Assembly: GCA_019347725.1 (NCBI GenBank)
Contig: JAHWKV010000057.1
Location: forward strand, 1 to 6,537
Source of the DNA: Actinomycetota bacterium
GTDB taxonomy: Bacteria > Actinomycetota > CADDZG01 > JAHWKV01
DNA length: 6,537 nucleotides
Direction of reading: 5' to 3'
Positions 4,946 to 6,537 of this stretch are shown piece after piece. Under the pieces are notes generated by a model. That model saw only the letters and a program-made list of their open reading frames with translations, was not told the origin of the DNA and made no database searches. The position numbers were made by a program, and so were the translations under genes. The first letter of the stretch is position 1; each line of letters begins with the position of its first letter.

Positions 4946-5530
4946 CTAATCCAGGTACATACCGTTCGCTGCGATGTAGTGATCCACCTCCCGGGGTACC
5001 AGATACCTAACGGGCCGTCCAGAGGAGACCCTTTGCCGAATACCGGTGGATGAGATGGCCAGCGCCGGGATCTCCATGACGCTCACTCGGTCTCCGAAGG
5101 ACTCGAGCAACCTGGGCCCCAGCTCATAGGTCGGCCGGCTGGCCGCTATGAAATGCGCCTGGTCGAGCACGCTCTGCGGATCCTTCCAGGAGAGGATTTC
5201 GGCCACCGCATCGGCGCCGCTAATAAAGAACAATAGTGCGCTCCCGGCGTAGAAATCACCGAGGATGCGCAGCGTGTCGTGCGTATAGGTCGGCCCGGCG
5301 CGATCGATCTCGATTCGGGAAACGGAGAAGCGCTGGTTGGAAGCGGTGGCCAGCACGGTCAGCAGATAGCGGTCCTCTGCATAGGACACACCGCTTTTTT
5401 GCCACGGGTTGCCCGCCGGCACAAAGATCACCTCGTCCAATTCGAACTGGTGGCGCGCCTCTTCGGCGCAGACAAGGTGCCCGTTGTGAATGGGATCGAA
5501 TGTGCCCCCCATGATCCCGATCCTGCGCAC
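4946..5530 (-). CDS. nadD: Nicotinate-nucleotide adenylyltransferase NadD
   Basis: NadD transfers AMP from ATP to nicotinate mononucleotide, giving deamido-NAD, the penultimate step of NAD synthesis in the cytoplasm. Family signatures are intact. GGTFDPIHNGH (residues 8-18) holds the HxGH nucleotidyltransferase motif. PAGNPWQK (about 38-45), FISGADA (102-108) followed by SWKDP, and ISSTGIR (159-165), the ISSTxxR phosphate-binding motif, are also present. The tail RPVRYLVPREVDHYIAANGMY is typical. The GTG at 5530 gives 194 residues, a normal length, and has GGAGG six bases upstream. ATG at 5536 is a close alternative with GGAGG at four bases, while the ATG at 5563 adds nine unneeded residues. 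It follows the PH-domain gene by 50 bases and precedes rsfS; the LytR-type gene that often separates nadD and rsfS in actinobacteria is missing. Confidence 0.97.
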   Translation of the reverse strand: MRRIGIMGGTFDPIHNGHLVCAEEARHQFELDEVIFVPAGNPWQKSGVSYAEDRYLLTVLATASNQRFSVSRIEIDRAGPTYTHDTLRILGDFYAGSALLFFISGADAVAEILSWKDPQSVLDQAHFIAASRPTYELGPRLLESFGDRVSVMEIPALAISSTGIRQRVSSGRPVRYLVPREVDHYIAANGMYLD

Positions 5531-5536
5531 GGTCAT

Positions 5537-5545
5537 CCTCCCTCC
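5537..5545 (-). promoter_or_regulatory. Double ribosome binding site GGAGGGAGG before nadD
   Basis: Two overlapping GGAGG motifs serve two candidate starts: the distal one is four bases from ATG 5536, and the proximal one abuts that ATG but is six bases from GTG 5530. The ideal spacing and NadD family length favour the GTG, though both starts may be used. Confidence 0.6.
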
Positions 5546-5580
5546 GGCCTGGGGTGAAGTCATTTGCGTGACGTCAAAGA

Positions 5581-6171
5581 CTACGGCACCACCGGAGGCA
5601 GCTCCCCGGTGTCCCGCTCACTGGGGTCGATTACCGTCCTCGGACCGGACCGGCCGCGTCCTTCGGCGGGGTACAGCAACGAGGAGACCAGACGATAGAC
5701 GTACTCCGGCCGGGGCAGGTACCGCAGGGTAGCCAAACCAAGCTGCTCACCGGCGGAGTCGAGCTTCAGCTCCCCGTAGCCGAATATGCGTCCCCATACC
5801 GATCGGGAGAAGCTCGTCTCCGTGACTCTCGCCAGGGAAACTCCCGACACCTTCACGGCGACGATTCCCTCCAGCAGCAGAACCCGCTGGTTGGTAATCA
5901 GATACCGCTCTCTATACCACTGCAGGTATCGAAAACACAGCACCAGTGTGAGCGCGAGGACGATCCACACCGCCGTAACGTCCACCAGGTGCAGGCCCGT
6001 ATTCTGGGACAGCCAAACGCCGATGAGGCCGACTGCGCTCACGCCCAACAGCCAAACGAGAACCGGCTTGAGCAGCATTATCGGATGACGGCGGCACAGG
6101 TGCACGACGCGCTCCCCCGGCGCCAGGTAGCGCGCCAGGCTTCGAGGGCTTCGGCTGCTTAGCGGCACCAC
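5581..6171 (-). CDS. Membrane protein with bacterial PH domain (YdbS/YdbT-like)
   Basis: From GTG 6171 the product has 196 residues. A short N-terminus with LAPGERVVHLCRRHP precedes two membrane helices (about 30-53 and 62-83). A bacterial PH-like domain (bPH_2) then covers about 89-167: RYLITNQRVLLLEGIVAVKVSGVSLARVT, then the GRIFGYGELKLDSAGEQ strand pair and a final helix. The last 25 residues are disordered. The LxPGE/xxHP beginning and Y-x-ITNxR motif are typical of this family, whose biochemical role is poorly known. A longer frame reaches 6372 but overlaps the divergent lipoprotein gene and encodes no family-like residues, so I shortened it. GTG 6168 is equally possible. TATCCT (6174-6179) lies directly upstream, so a leaderless transcript is conceivable. 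The ribosome site is weak. The gene heads the nadD-rsfS run. Confidence 0.85.
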   Translation of the reverse strand: MVPLSSRSPRSLARYLAPGERVVHLCRRHPIMLLKPVLVWLLGVSAVGLIGVWLSQNTGLHLVDVTAVWIVLALTLVLCFRYLQWYRERYLITNQRVLLLEGIVAVKVSGVSLARVTETSFSRSVWGRIFGYGELKLDSAGEQLGLATLRYLPRPEYVYRLVSSLLYPAEGRGRSGPRTVIDPSERDTGELPPVVP

Positions 6172-6211
6172 CCTAGGATAGAAGCACCGGCGGGAAAGGA
6201 ACCACCTTTTG

Positions 6212-6537
6212 ATGGCACAACTGACGAGACGACTATCTCTACCAGCGGCCCTCCTACTGGCCGCCTGCGCCTCTCCAGCGCCTATAGAGCTTCCTGCAAA
6301 CATCCAACCGACCGCCGAAACCGCCATTAGCGCGCAGCAGGGTCTGCCCACCACAAGGCTGCAGATACTCAACGATAACGGTCAGAAGCGGCTTGAGGCC
6401 GAGGTGGAGATAGCCGAGCGCCCCGAGTCGCGGCGGATAGGGCTAATGGGCGTGTCCGACCTTCCCGAAAACGCCGGCATGGTCTTCCTGTGGGAGGCAC
6501 CTCACCAGAGTTCTTTTCACATGCTGAACACGCTGAT
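6212..6537 (+). CDS. DUF192 lipoprotein, 3'-truncated by window edge
   Basis: ATG 6212, with AAGGA (6196-6200) 11 bases upstream, opens a frame still open at the last base (108 complete codons). The N-terminus MAQLTRRLSLPAALLLAAC is a lipoprotein signal with an ideal lipobox (LAAC, lipidated Cys19). A linker follows, then the DUF192 domain from about residue 50: RLQILNDNG, EAEVEIAERPESRRIGLMG, VSDLPENAGMVFLWEAP, and FHMLNTL. DUF192 proteins are small secreted or lipid-anchored beta-rich domains of unknown function. The usual motifs GLM-x-R and W-M-K-N-T are altered here (GLMGV and FHMLNT), so binding residues may be changed. The remaining C-terminal part lies beyond the window. It is divergent from the PH-domain gene, with only 40 bases between starts, so their promoters must share or overlap that space. 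Confidence 0.9.
   Translation, partial: MAQLTRRLSLPAALLLAACASPAPIELPANIQPTAETAISAQQGLPTTRLQILNDNGQKRLEAEVEIAERPESRRIGLMGVSDLPENAGMVFLWEAPHQSSFHMLNTL

Noticed and set aside
5569..5576. TGACGTCA palindrome between the PH-domain gene and nadD
   Set aside because: An 8-bp palindrome in a 50-base co-directional gap, with no other evidence of regulation.
6172..6372. N-terminal extension of the PH-domain gene (263-residue version)
   Set aside because: It overlaps the clearly coding, divergent DUF192 lipoprotein, and the extra 67 residues show no family similarity or ribosome site.

Overview
The window looks like chromosomal DNA from a high-GC Gram-positive (actinobacterial) lineage, probably one without close cultured relatives. 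The reasons are a GC-rich coding bias, frequent GTG/TTG starts with purine-rich ribosome sites, the nadD-rsfS neighbourhood, and many lipoproteins and Pro/Ser-rich secreted proteins. This placement is inferred from sequence style; I could not run a phylogeny.

Left part (1-1974, + strand): the 3' end of a gene for a protein built from perfectly spaced Cys-paired 34-residue repeats. Two successive genes of the same architecture follow: a short cytoplasmic N-terminus, one membrane helix, a long Pro/Ser/Ala-rich extracytoplasmic stalk, and an acidic C-terminal region with a Cys pair in or just before it. The second ends in a Cys-bracketed DxDxDG-like, probably calcium-binding, loop. A 21-codon ORF sits immediately in front of it.

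Middle part (1996-3634, - strand, convergent with the left part): a repetitive secreted Ser/Ala/Gly/His/Asp-rich protein, a strong intrinsic terminator, an uncharacterised lipoprotein, and a 56-residue single-helix membrane protein. Together 467-3634 forms a block of predicted envelope proteins, none with a recognisable enzymatic domain. This is the least understood part of the window.

Right part (3978-6171, - strand): ordinary housekeeping genes. In transcription order they are a membrane protein with a bacterial PH domain, nadD (NAD biosynthesis), rsfS (ribosomal silencing factor) and an Arg-rich protein of unknown function. The LytR-type gene often found between nadD and rsfS in actinobacteria is absent. 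At the right edge a divergent + strand gene encodes a DUF192 lipoprotein that runs off the window. A 343-base AT-richer gap (3635-3977) separates the housekeeping genes from the envelope block and holds the presumed promoter of the secreted repeat protein.

No RNA genes, CRISPR arrays, insertion sequences or phage genes were seen.
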